NCBI GenBank assembly: GCA_937952455.1
Contig: CALFYU010000621.1
Location: 1 to 6,061, forward strand
Direction of reading: 5' to 3'
DNA length: 6,061 nt
Source of the DNA: an uncultured Planctomycetaceae bacterium
GTDB lineage: Bacteria > Planctomycetota > Planctomycetia > Planctomycetales > Planctomycetaceae
Below are positions 1 through 6,061 of the stretch, one piece after another. The notes under the pieces were generated by a model, which saw nothing but the letters and a program-made list of their open reading frames with translations, was not told where the DNA came from and did no database searches. Position 1 is the first letter of the stretch. Each line of letters begins with the position of its first letter. Made by a program: the position numbers and the translations under genes.

Positions 1-441
1 TCCCAGATCAGAATCGACGTACCCCAAATCCGCTAACGGGATGTTCGTCGATGGCACGGCATCCCAAGTTCCCATGGCGCGGCGAATCGCACCGGCCGTA
101 TCGGTGGCACTCAATCCGCTGCTGGTGCTCGCTTCGGAAGTGTCGTTGATCCAGGTAATCTCCCGCCCCGATCCGCGGCGCTCATCGAATGCGACAAACT
201 GTTCGGGCAACTGTTTCGTCCGATCATTGAAATAAACCGTTGTTCCCATCGCGTCGATTGTCGTGTAGGTATCAACTTTATTGACGCGGAATTGAACGCC
301 GTCCTCCTGCAATGCCCCGTTAAGAACCGCACCCAACTCAGCGTCGACATCATCATCGCAGTGGGCGATCGACGACGCGACGAACAACACTAAGCCCGCC
401 AAAGTCCAACATCCGCCGCGCCACAATCCGAAGTTTCTCAT
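1..441 (-). CDS. Secreted protein, N-terminal part only; possibly matrixin-like metalloprotease
   Basis: This open frame begins at an ATG at 439-441 and runs uninterrupted for 147 codons off the left edge, so the C-terminus is missing. The start is supported by a GGAG seven bases upstream (449-452). Residues 1-26 look like a Sec signal peptide: a basic start (MRNFGLWR), a hydrophobic stretch around 13-26 (TLAGLVLFVASSIA) and a likely cleavage after S-I-A at residue 26. Cys28 follows, but the preceding residues are not a good lipobox. The mature part has short beta-like segments (FRVNKVDTYTTID, TTVYFND), then EITWINDTSE at 94-103 and AIRRAMGTWDAVPSTNIPL at 118-136. The A-x-x-x-A-M-x-T-W pattern resembles the segment ahead of the catalytic zinc site in matrixin-like secreted proteases. 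The zinc motif HExxHxxGxxH would lie beyond the edge, so the enzyme assignment is only a suggestion. The product is predicted to be exported. It is separated from the kinase gene upstream by 131 bases. Confidence 0.8.
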   Translation of the reverse strand, partial: MRNFGLWRGGCWTLAGLVLFVASSIAHCDDDVDAELGAVLNGALQEDGVQFRVNKVDTYTTIDAMGTTVYFNDRTKQLPEQFVAFDERRGSGREITWINDTSEASTSSGLSATDTAGAIRRAMGTWDAVPSTNIPLADLGYVDSDLG

Positions 442-448
442 AGCAGAT

Positions 449-452
449 CTCC
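449..452 (-). promoter_or_regulatory. Shine-Dalgarno site of the partial secreted-protein gene
   Basis: On the minus strand the sequence reads GGAG, then seven bases (ATCTGCT), then ATG at 441. Motif and spacing are both near ideal. Together with the signal peptide that follows, this fixes the start codon of the gene running off the left edge. Confidence 0.65.
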
Positions 453-471
453 AAAACAGGTACCGTGGAAA

Positions 472-488
472 GAGTCGCCAGCCGACTC
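472..488 (-). promoter_or_regulatory. Leader hairpin between kinase and secreted-protein genes
   Basis: On the minus strand GAGTCG, a five-base loop GCTGG and CGACTC form a perfect six-pair inverted repeat followed by TTTCC. It lies about 85-100 bases past the kinase stop and 31 bases before the downstream ATG. The short T run makes it a weak candidate for an intrinsic terminator of the sigma-kinase unit. However, it leaves no room for a promoter between it and the next gene, so it could instead be an attenuator or leader structure. No convincing -35/-10 pair was found in 442-572. The hairpin is seen directly; its role is inferred. Confidence 0.35.
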
Positions 489-572
489 CGGAATACAGAT
501 CATTGACCGCAAAATAAGCGTACGTTCAGCGCAGAAAACTGTGTGTTACAGCGTTAGCACCAGCAGCCGCGC

Positions 573-3500
573 CTAGCGTGCTTGCGCCCCCTCGGCTGAA
601 TCGCTTGCCTGCGCTTCGACCGCCGTCTCTTGAAGAAACTCTCGCTGCAGCACCTCGCAGATCGCGAAGTCGTTCCAGACGCCGTCGACGACCGGCCTAG
701 ATTTCGCGACCGATTTAGCTTGCCGCACGATCTCCGCCGCCTTGTCGAAATCCTGTTGCGCGGCATCGCGTTCGCCGAGTCGGGCTTTTGACAGCGCTCG
801 GACATATCGCGCCTGGGCATTGCGGAACCAGACATTCTCGTATTCAAGCTTCAAGGCCAGGTCGCACCATTCGATCGCTTTTGCATAATCGCCGCGACGG
901 TAAGCTGCCATGGCTGACGAGACGCGTCCAAAGGGAACCACCCAATGTTTCTGGTCTAAGGTGACCGACTTTTCCGCCAGCCGGCAGGCGATTTCCAGAT
1001 CCTCGCCGAAAATCGGCATTGTGAGGCAGGCTTTGGAAACACGCTCAGCGCATTGGGGGTCGGTGGTTTCGGCATGACGTTTTAGCAGTGTTCGACACAT
1101 CTGCCCGTACGCTGCCTCATCACCGGTCCGCGCCAACAATGAGGTAGTCCTTATCAGCAGGTCGTCGTCGTCGGGACGCATTTCTGTCGCACGAACAGCA
1201 TCAGCCTTAGCCGCGTCCCAATCAAATTCTCGAATACGGGCCTCCGCACGTCCTTTGAAGAGGCGGTAAGACATCAACTGCGGATCGGCTGCGATAAGTG
1301 CCCGACTGATCATCGCGTCGTCAATTTCGGCGTCGGTCTCAAGCTGCTCGATCTCAAGCAGCGATTGCGCTTCGGCGCGGAAGTGGATCAAGTCTGGATT
1401 GTCAGCGGCGTACTTGGCGGTCCACAGGCAAGCCGCGTCGAACCAATGACGGGCCTGATCGTGCTGCCCCCGTTGCCAGGTGACCATCGCTAAGACAAAC
1501 CAATTCCAGGGGTTGCCGCCATTATTGAGGCTCATCGCCTTGCGGAGAGCTTCCTCCGAAGCGTCCCAGCTTCCGGCGCGGTACTGGGCCGTGCCCAACG
1601 TATTCCAAAAAGCGACGTTGTCGGGGAATAAATCGACGGCATGCTTTGCCAGATCGACGGCCAATTCCGCTTCATTCGTGGTCGATTCCGATTTCGCGAC
1701 CAGTGACCACGCCGCGTCATTAGAAGAAGCACCGATTTCCCAACGAAGCAGCTGCTGGCTTTCAGGATGTTCCACCCAAATTCGCCGGTGCTCGGTGAGC
1801 GCTTGGCGGAGCTTCTCCGCTGCCAGTTCCTCGTGACCCAAGTGATATAGGGCGCCACCCAGCAACATTTGCGTGTGGGCCAAGAAAATGGCGTAATCGT
1901 TGATGTCAGGGGCATCTTTGTGGAGCTGAATGAGCAACTTTTCCGCCAATTCCCAGGCATCACGGCGCGCCTCACCGTCAACCAAGCCGCCTAGCCAGCG
2001 GGCGGCGTGCGCCGCTCCCATCCGGTACTTGGGCTCCTGCGGGTATTTCTCCGCGAGGTCTTTTCGAACATCCAAACAAAGTCGGTAGGCCGTGATAGAG
2101 GGTGCCGTTTCGCCGGATTGTCGCACAAAATCACCAAGCTCGTATAACGCTTGGGCGTGCTGCCACTGCTCGTCTGCCGTATGAAATACTTCGGTGGAGA
2201 GTTGCTGTAGGCTGTCAATCTCGGCGGCGACTCTGCGTCGAATCGTCTCGATTTCGGCCTCTGATCGTCCCAGAGACCGCGCCACGCGAATCAATGCCAG
2301 ATTGGCCCGGCAAATGGACTTCGATAATGCGGGGGCACCAGGAAACTCGTCACGTAGCTTCATCGACTCGTCCAGCATCTGCTGATAGGCCGTCTCAGCC
2401 TCGGGCAATCGTCCCTCGTCCTCCAACTGATGGGCTTTCGCATGAGTTCGTTTGATGTATTCCTCTCGGAACAGTGACACGTTTGGATATCTCTGGATGC
2501 CTTCGTCGACCACCTGATCCTTGCGCCGATACAGCTCCAACCCACGTTCCGGCTGTCCCGCTTTTTTGAGCCAATAACCGGCGTCTCCGAGTGCTTCGAT
2601 CAAATTGGCCGCGTAGTCCGGTTGATCGGGGTGGGCTGCGCAGAGTTGTTCCCACATGACGATCCCCTTGTCCGCTGTTTCAAATCCCTGTTGCAGCACG
2701 GCAAGATTTCCCGTCGCGTTACCAATCTCCATTTGCCAACGAGCCAGCGCATAATAGGCGGCGGCTAAATCGCTCTGAAAACTGACAACTTCGGGATGTG
2801 CGCGGCTCAGCGATTCCCAAACGTCGACCAATTGTTTCAATGTACGATCCGCTTTCTGCGCGTTTCTCGGCCTCGCCGACTTACCGTCGGAACGCAGCGG
2901 CTTCCAAAATCCCGCCAGCCGCAATTGCTCTCGTTTCGCATTTGGGAATTCGCGTCGCAAACGTTCCACGCATTCCAGTCCGATGGCCAGGGTGTCGATT
3001 AAGTCGTCGTTGCGATCGAAGTCATTATAAATCGGCGCGATACGAAGCCGGGCTACTGCTAAGTCGGCTAGCAGCGATGGATCATTGGGATACTGGGTGA
3101 CCAAGGCTTCGTAATACTTAATCGCGGCCTCCAGCAAATCCTTGCGCAGCGGCTGCAGGCTCGGTACGTCAAATAACTTGTTCTGGCTGACATGCGTAAA
3201 GAACTCATCCACGGCCGTGCGGGCGTGTGCCAGGTTCTGTTGGGCTTCCTCGCGAGCTTTGGTTTCTTTGGCTAGCAGGTTCGTGACCCGCGCTTCGGCT
3301 TGTGTGGCCCGGGTTGCTTGTTCCGTGGCACGGATTGCCTGCCAGATACTCACCGTGGTCCCCGCGATCAGTGCCAGCGAGACCAATCCCGCCGTCGTGA
3401 GCGCCACTTTGTTGCGGCGGATGGACTTGCGCAAACGGTAGGCCGACGACGGCGGACGCGCTTCGACCATCTCGTCTGCTAGATACCGCTGCACGTCGCG

Positions 3501-4607
3501 GGCGAAACCGTTGGCCGTTTCATAGCGCCGCGTGCGGTCCTTCTCCAGGGCCTTCATCACGATCCAGTCCAGATCGCCCCGCAGGGCTTGCCCCAATTTT
3601 TTCGGTTCCATCTTTCGCTGCACGGCGAGCGTGGCCAACGAGTCGCTTTGAGTACTCACCTTCGTACTCGGTTTGTGCGGCTCCTCTTCACGAATGATCC
3701 GCCGCACTTCATCCATGGCGGCCGCATTCAGCCGCTCGCGGTCGAAGGGGGTGGTCCCAGTGAGTAGTTCGTACAGCAACACTCCTAAGGAGTAAATGTC
3801 GCTACGAGTATCCACGTCGACGCCGCTGAGCGCCGTCTGTTCGGGACTCATGTACAGCGGCGTCCCCAACATCTGCATGAAACCGGTGAACAACGTCTTG
3901 TCGGTCAGTTGCCCGCTCGTCGCCTTGGCCACGCCGAAGTCGATCACTTTCACCACCGGGCGGTCGTCGTGCCACGTCACAAGCACGTTGGACGGCTTGA
4001 TGTCGCGATGAATGATCCCTTTTTGGTGCGCGTGCTGCGCCGCCTGACAGACGGTGACAAACAACTCCAAACGCTCGCGCAGCGAGAACTGATGGTCGTC
4101 GCAAAACTGTGTGATAGGAATGCCCTTGACGAGTTCCATGACGAAATAGGGCAGCCGCGAGGGGGTCATGCCGGCGTCATAGACCTTCGCGATGTGCGGG
4201 TGGTCCATCAGCGCCAAGGCTTGTCGTTCCGCCTCGAACCGGGCAATCACCTGCCGGGTGTCCATGCCCGGCTTAATCACTTTCAGCGCCACCTTGCGGC
4301 GGACCGGCTTGGTCTGTTCGGCCATGAACACGACGCCGAAGCCCCCCTCGCCGATCTGCTGCAGCAGCCGGTAGGGCCCAATCACCGAGCCGGGCCCCTC
4401 GGCGATCGGGTCCGACAACTTCGTTTGGGCCACGAAGAGTTCTTCGCCGGACTCCAAAAACTTGTCCGATTCCGCATGGGCGGACAGCAGGGAAGCGATC
4501 CGCTGTTTCATCGCCGCATCATCGCCGCACGCCCGGTCAACGAAAGCGTCTCGTTCGTTTCCGTCGGGCAACTTCAGTGCCTCGACGAAGATGTCTCGTT
4601 CGTTCAT
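573..4607 (-). CDS. Transmembrane Ser/Thr protein kinase with long TPR-type C-terminal region
   Basis: This 1344-residue protein is a membrane-bound Hanks-type (PknB-like) kinase. Residues 1-70 are the conserved acidic-helical N-terminal extension typical of planctomycete kinases (DIFVEALKLPDGNERDAFVDRA). The kinase domain spans about 77-375. It contains the glycine loop GEGGFG (86-91), VALK with catalytic Lys109, the probable alpha-C Glu127, HRDIKPSN (200-207, catalytic Asp202), DFG (223-225), GTPLYMSPEQ (248-257) and DIYSLGVLLYELLTG (270-284). All catalytic residues are present, so it should be active. A basic stretch (RLRKSIRRNK) precedes one transmembrane helix at about 401-423, which puts the kinase inside and the remaining ~920 residues outside the cytoplasm. 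A charged coiled-coil-like segment follows (about 425-470), then degenerate TPR-like helical pairs. The clearest are near 997-1066, 1113-1146, 1221-1254 and 1259-1292. The start has GGGAG six bases upstream. The gene follows the ECF sigma gene by 106 bases in the same orientation. The sigma factor is the likely substrate; the sensed ligand is unknown. Confidence 0.95.
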   Translation of the reverse strand: MNERDIFVEALKLPDGNERDAFVDRACGDDAAMKQRIASLLSAHAESDKFLESGEELFVAQTKLSDPIAEGPGSVIGPYRLLQQIGEGGFGVVFMAEQTKPVRRKVALKVIKPGMDTRQVIARFEAERQALALMDHPHIAKVYDAGMTPSRLPYFVMELVKGIPITQFCDDHQFSLRERLELFVTVCQAAQHAHQKGIIHRDIKPSNVLVTWHDDRPVVKVIDFGVAKATSGQLTDKTLFTGFMQMLGTPLYMSPEQTALSGVDVDTRSDIYSLGVLLYELLTGTTPFDRERLNAAAMDEVRRIIREEEPHKPSTKVSTQSDSLATLAVQRKMEPKKLGQALRGDLDWIVMKALEKDRTRRYETANGFARDVQRYLADEMVEARPPSSAYRLRKSIRRNKVALTTAGLVSLALIAGTTVSIWQAIRATEQATRATQAEARVTNLLAKETKAREEAQQNLAHARTAVDEFFTHVSQNKLFDVPSLQPLRKDLLEAAIKYYEALVTQYPNDPSLLADLAVARLRIAPIYNDFDRNDDLIDTLAIGLECVERLRREFPNAKREQLRLAGFWKPLRSDGKSARPRNAQKADRTLKQLVDVWESLSRAHPEVVSFQSDLAAAYYALARWQMEIGNATGNLAVLQQGFETADKGIVMWEQLCAAHPDQPDYAANLIEALGDAGYWLKKAGQPERGLELYRRKDQVVDEGIQRYPNVSLFREEYIKRTHAKAHQLEDEGRLPEAETAYQQMLDESMKLRDEFPGAPALSKSICRANLALIRVARSLGRSEAEIETIRRRVAAEIDSLQQLSTEVFHTADEQWQHAQALYELGDFVRQSGETAPSITAYRLCLDVRKDLAEKYPQEPKYRMGAAHAARWLGGLVDGEARRDAWELAEKLLIQLHKDAPDINDYAIFLAHTQMLLGGALYHLGHEELAAEKLRQALTEHRRIWVEHPESQQLLRWEIGASSNDAAWSLVAKSESTTNEAELAVDLAKHAVDLFPDNVAFWNTLGTAQYRAGSWDASEEALRKAMSLNNGGNPWNWFVLAMVTWQRGQHDQARHWFDAACLWTAKYAADNPDLIHFRAEAQSLLEIEQLETDAEIDDAMISRALIAADPQLMSYRLFKGRAEARIREFDWDAAKADAVRATEMRPDDDDLLIRTTSLLARTGDEAAYGQMCRTLLKRHAETTDPQCAERVSKACLTMPIFGEDLEIACRLAEKSVTLDQKHWVVPFGRVSSAMAAYRRGDYAKAIEWCDLALKLEYENVWFRNAQARYVRALSKARLGERDAAQQDFDKAAEIVRQAKSVAKSRPVVDGVWNDFAICEVLQREFLQETAVEAQASDSAEGAQAR

Positions 4608-4613
4608 GTTCCA

Positions 4614-4618
4614 CTCCC
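4614..4618 (-). promoter_or_regulatory. Shine-Dalgarno site of the kinase gene
   Basis: On the minus strand GGGAG is followed by six bases (TGGAAC) and the ATG at 4605-4607. This is a good ribosome binding site. It supports the chosen start, which also matches the beginning of the conserved N-terminal extension of such kinases. The 106 bases between the sigma stop and this start hold no clear hairpin terminator and no convincing promoter, so co-transcription with the sigma gene is likely. Confidence 0.65.
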
Positions 4619-4713
4619 GACCACGCGCAATGCACGCCCCAAGATCAATGCGGAAACCACAATCGAAGTGCGCAGACTTTTCTCTTCAATACGCCGAAAA
4701 TCCTTTACATTCC

Positions 4714-5277
4714 TCAGTCGGCTGCCGAGCCGATCTCTCGAAATAGCCACGCGCGGCTATAGGCCCACACGTCGTCGGCGGTGCGGGGCGCGATCCCCAG
4801 AACCTGCGCTGCTTCGCGTAACGTCAATCCGCCGAAGTATTTGAGCTTAACAAGCTCGGCGGCTTGAGGATCCGTCTTCTGCAACTTCTCCAACGCTTCA
4901 TCAATGACGACCAACCGGTCCGAAATCTCCGGTGCGGCGACGATCGACTCCAGGACATCGGCACGTTTGTACTGCCCGCCTCGTTTCAGGCTCCGCCGAC
5001 GCCGCGCTTGGTCGACAAGGATTCGTCGCATGGCTTCGGCTGCCGCCGCAAAGAAATGCCCGCGGCTGTCCCAAGGCGCGTCCTTGCCCCCCTCCACGAG
5101 TTTGAGGTAGGCCTCGTGGACCAGGGCCGTCGCCTGGAGCGTGGCTCCTGCCGGTTCGTGGGAAAGTTTTGATGCGGCCAGCCGCCGCAATTCGTCGTAG
5201 ACCAATGGTAGCAGTTGCGCCGAGGCGCGAGCGTCCCCCTGTTCGATCGCCGTGAGTATCCGAGTCACCTTGCTCAT
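4714..5277 (-). CDS. ECF-type RNA polymerase sigma factor (Sigma70_ECF / TIGR02999 type)
   Basis: This 187-residue protein should direct RNA polymerase to a specific promoter set. Region 2 spans about residues 20-95: LLPLVYDELRRLA (22-34), then TALVHEAYLKL (50-60) and FFAAAAEAMRRILVDQARRR (75-94). These phrases are typical of the PF07638/TIGR02999 family found in Planctomycetes and Acidobacteria. Region 4 spans about 125-182, with a helix-turn-helix in LTLREAAQVLGIAPRTADDVW (about 151-171) followed by SRAWLFREI. In region 2.2 the usual DAED is replaced by QATA (48-51), placing Thr50 at an acidic position; Thr46 is also close by. In the ECF43 sigma EcfP of Vibrio parahaemolyticus, phosphorylation of a region 2.2 threonine by a partner kinase makes up for the missing acidic motif. 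The adjacent kinase makes the same mode plausible here. The ATG at 5277 is preferred over an in-frame GTG at 5301 because the family profile begins near MSKVTRIL and an AGGCG lies seven bases upstream. No anti-sigma gene is visible nearby. Confidence 0.93.
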   Translation of the reverse strand: MSKVTRILTAIEQGDARASAQLLPLVYDELRRLAASKLSHEPAGATLQATALVHEAYLKLVEGGKDAPWDSRGHFFAAAAEAMRRILVDQARRRRSLKRGGQYKRADVLESIVAAPEISDRLVVIDEALEKLQKTDPQAAELVKLKYFGGLTLREAAQVLGIAPRTADDVWAYSRAWLFREIGSAAD

Positions 5278-5284
5278 ACGATTT

Positions 5285-5307
5285 CGCCTGGCACACCGCA
5301 CTGCCAG
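5285..5307 (-). promoter_or_regulatory. Sigma-gene ribosome binding site overlapped by a hairpin
   Basis: On the minus strand CTGGCA, an eight-base loop and TGCCAG (5288-5307) form a perfect six-pair, GC-rich inverted repeat. Its 3' arm runs directly into the presumed Shine-Dalgarno AGGCG (5285-5289), which ends seven bases before the ATG at 5277. If folded, the arm would hide part of the ribosome binding site and could limit sigma-factor translation. The repeat is seen directly; the regulatory role is inferred. Confidence 0.35.
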
Positions 5308-5430
5308 TTACCGCGGGACACGCAACATTCTCTCCCGATGCGACACCAAAGTAAATCGGTGGATTGCCGAATTGGGGGACGATTCTTGGGGCGGACCGGA
5401 AAAACCGTCTCTCTCCGTCGCGCCGCAGAC

Positions 5431-5448
5431 CGACATTGTCGCTACAAT
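5431..5448. repeat. Overlapping short inverted repeats upstream of the sigma gene
   Basis: CGACATTGTCG (5431-5441) is a five-base inverted repeat around a single central base. It overlaps a second one, ATTGT-CGCT-ACAAT (5435-5448). The cluster lies about 155-170 bases upstream of the sigma start, where an operator could sit. Both are short enough to occur by chance, so a regulatory role is only a possibility. Confidence 0.25.
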
Positions 5449-5468
5449 TCAATGCGAAATCGACGAAA

Positions 5469-5485
5469 AATTTGCGCAGCAAATT
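5469..5485. repeat. 17-base palindrome, possible operator or weak terminator
   Basis: AATTTGC-GCA-GCAAATT is a perfect seven-base inverted repeat around a three-base centre, about 190-210 bases upstream of the sigma start. On the minus strand the second arm continues into extra T residues (GCAAATTTTTCG). It could therefore act as a weak intrinsic terminator for transcription arriving from the hydrolase remnant. The stem has only two G-C pairs, so a dimeric-regulator operator is an equally good reading. Confidence 0.35.
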
Positions 5486-5543
5486 GCTATGGGGCATGGC
5501 TTTTAAGGCGACCGATCGCCGGCTTGTCTGGCCTAGCGCTCTT

Positions 5544-5565
5544 GGACGAACGTCCCACGATGGGA
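5544..5565 (-). repeat. Two overlapping, mutually exclusive hairpins after the hydrolase remnant
   Basis: TCCCA-TCG-TGGGA and GGACG-TT-CGTCC on the minus strand share three bases (5553-5555), so only one can fold fully at a time. They lie about 90-110 bases beyond the hydrolase stop codon. There is no T tract after them. They may be 3' end structure of the old hydrolase transcript or chance. Confidence 0.2.
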
Positions 5566-5654
5566 GAGATCCAACCCGCAACGCCACCGCCGGATAGACC
5601 ATCCACGGCATTTCCGAAGGGCGACTTCGTACCTTGCGCCCGGCCGTCGGTCTG

Positions 5655-5993
5655 CTACGACAGCGTCTTCTCGAACAAAGCCAGCATGCGTTTCCAGGCC
5701 TTTTCCGCTTGTTTCTCGTTGTAGACATTCGTGTCGGGCGGACACCAGCCGTGTGCGGCCGGGTAAACTTCGATCTCGGCAGTCAGGCCGGCGTCGGCAA
5801 ACGCCTTTTTGAGCACGTCCTTCGCTTCGGGGTCGCGTTCGTCGTCGTTTTCGGCGATTGCAACCAGGAACTGCGCCTTCATCTTGGGGATCAGCCGATG
5901 CGGACTGTCCGGTTTGTCAGTGACCAACCCGCCGCCGTGAAACGTGGCCGCCGCTCCGACGCGATTGGGCACCGCCGCCGCCGTGCGCATCAC
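5655..5993 (-). pseudogene. 5'-truncated dienelactone hydrolase family protein
   Basis: The 112-codon frame matches the C-terminal part of dienelactone hydrolases (DLH, alpha/beta hydrolase fold). These normally run about 230-290 residues and use a Cys-Asp-His triad. Visible here are the RTAAAVPNRVGAAATFHGGG segment (3-22), which normally follows the nucleophile elbow G-x-C-x-G-G, the AENDDERDP segment with the likely catalytic Asp (50 or 51), and YPAAHGW with the catalytic His81. The C-terminal helix ends normally (AWKRMLALFEKTLS). The nucleophile Cys and everything N-terminal are missing. Upstream, the frame reads only S-R-R-S-G and then hits a TAA at 6009-6011. The other two frames do not restore the family sequence either, so a simple frameshift does not explain the loss. 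The GTG at 5993 and ATG at 5990 are only nominal starts, and no good ribosome site precedes them. It is most likely a non-functional remnant, or a chimera created at an assembly join near 5990. Confidence 0.7.
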
Positions 5994-6061
5994 ACCGGAG
6001 CGCCGGCTTTAGTAGGAGGGACGTGTAGAGGTCTTAGGTTTTTCGATTTGGTGCGCGTATT
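5991..6061. other. Foreign or rearranged sequence abutting the truncated hydrolase
   Basis: These 71 bases do not encode the expected N-terminal half of the hydrolase in any minus frame. One minus frame reads YAHQIEKPKTSTRPSY and then TAA at 6009-6011, which could be the tail of another gene entering from the right. Another stays open but resembles nothing I know. CCGGAGCGCCGG (5995-6006) is a small inverted repeat (CCGG arms) at the junction. No transposase or clear terminal repeat is visible in this short stretch. Confidence 0.4.

Larger units (their letters stand above)
5278..5654. other. Gene-free region upstream of the sigma factor
   Basis: About 377 bases separate the hydrolase remnant from the sigma-factor start. 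Open frames on both strands cross this stretch, but their translations are rich in Arg, Ser and Pro with no recognisable domain, and the long ones run antisense to or out of frame with real genes. I regard it as non-coding. It should contain the promoter of the sigma-kinase unit. I could not point to a convincing housekeeping -35/-10 pair or an ECF-type promoter. It does hold several short inverted repeats, listed separately. Confidence 0.6.

Noticed and set aside
2838..2924. Odd Arg/Pro/Lys-rich stretch in the kinase (about residues 562-590), considered as a compensated frameshift
   Set aside because: The alternative frames do not give better TPR-like sequence and one soon hits a stop. The flanking helices read well, so it is treated as a natural linker.
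3909..4844. A 311-codon plus-strand open frame
   Set aside because: It lies antisense to the kinase domain and the sigma 3' end. The translation is rich in His, Arg and Leu with no domain, whereas the minus strand carries all kinase motifs in frame. It is a shadow frame of GC-rich coding DNA.
5278..5301. GTG start at 5301 adding eight residues (MRCARRNR) to the sigma factor
   Set aside because: The ATG at 5277 fits the family's usual N-terminus and has a nearby AGGCG ribosome site. The extension is Arg/Cys-rich and lies within the hairpin region.
5215..5724. A 169-codon plus-strand open frame across the sigma upstream region
   Set aside because: It starts inside the sigma gene on the opposite strand, has no ribosome site that I could recognise, and encodes no recognisable domain.
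4901..5728. A 275-codon minus-strand open frame overlapping the sigma gene
   Set aside because: It overlaps the ECF sigma factor in another frame and has a low-complexity Arg/Gly/Pro-rich translation without family resemblance. The sigma frame is clearly the real one.
1..6061. CRISPR arrays, tRNA or rRNA genes, transposases, att sites
   Set aside because: No regularly spaced direct repeats, no tRNA cloverleaf with CCA end, no rRNA-like stretches and no transposase motifs were seen on either strand.

Overview
The window looks like a planctomycete chromosome fragment, most likely from the Pirellulales or a relative, or a short metagenomic contig. The main evidence is the pairing of an ECF sigma factor of the Sigma70_ECF/TIGR02999 type with a very large membrane-spanning Ser/Thr kinase that carries a TPR-rich C-terminal half. 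This arrangement is a hallmark of Planctomycetes. The moderately high GC content and a dienelactone-hydrolase remnant fit the same group. This assignment rests on domain architecture and protein wording, not on a database search.

Every gene I can support lies on the minus strand, so the biological order runs from high to low coordinates. (1) About 5990-6061: sequence that does not belong to the gene next to it. (2) 5655-5993: the C-terminal third to half of a dienelactone hydrolase, cut off at its 5' end and lacking the nucleophile region. (3) 5278-5654: a gene-free stretch with several short inverted repeats, including one next to the sigma-factor ribosome binding site. (4) 4714-5277: an ECF sigma factor. 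(5) 573-4607: a 1344-residue Ser/Thr kinase with one transmembrane helix and a C-terminal half of about 920 residues rich in helical repeats. (6) 442-572: a short intergenic leader with a hairpin. (7) 1-441: the first 147 codons of a secreted protein that runs off the window. It is possibly a matrixin-like metalloprotease.

The sigma factor and kinase form a probable two-gene transcription unit, in the same orientation with a 106-nt gap. The likely model is that the extracytoplasmic TPR half of the kinase senses a partner or envelope state. The cytoplasmic kinase domain then phosphorylates the sigma factor, whose region 2.2 lacks the usual acidic DAED motif and has a threonine there instead. 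No anti-sigma factor gene is visible, which supports kinase control over sequestration. No tRNA, rRNA, CRISPR array or recognisable transposase is present.
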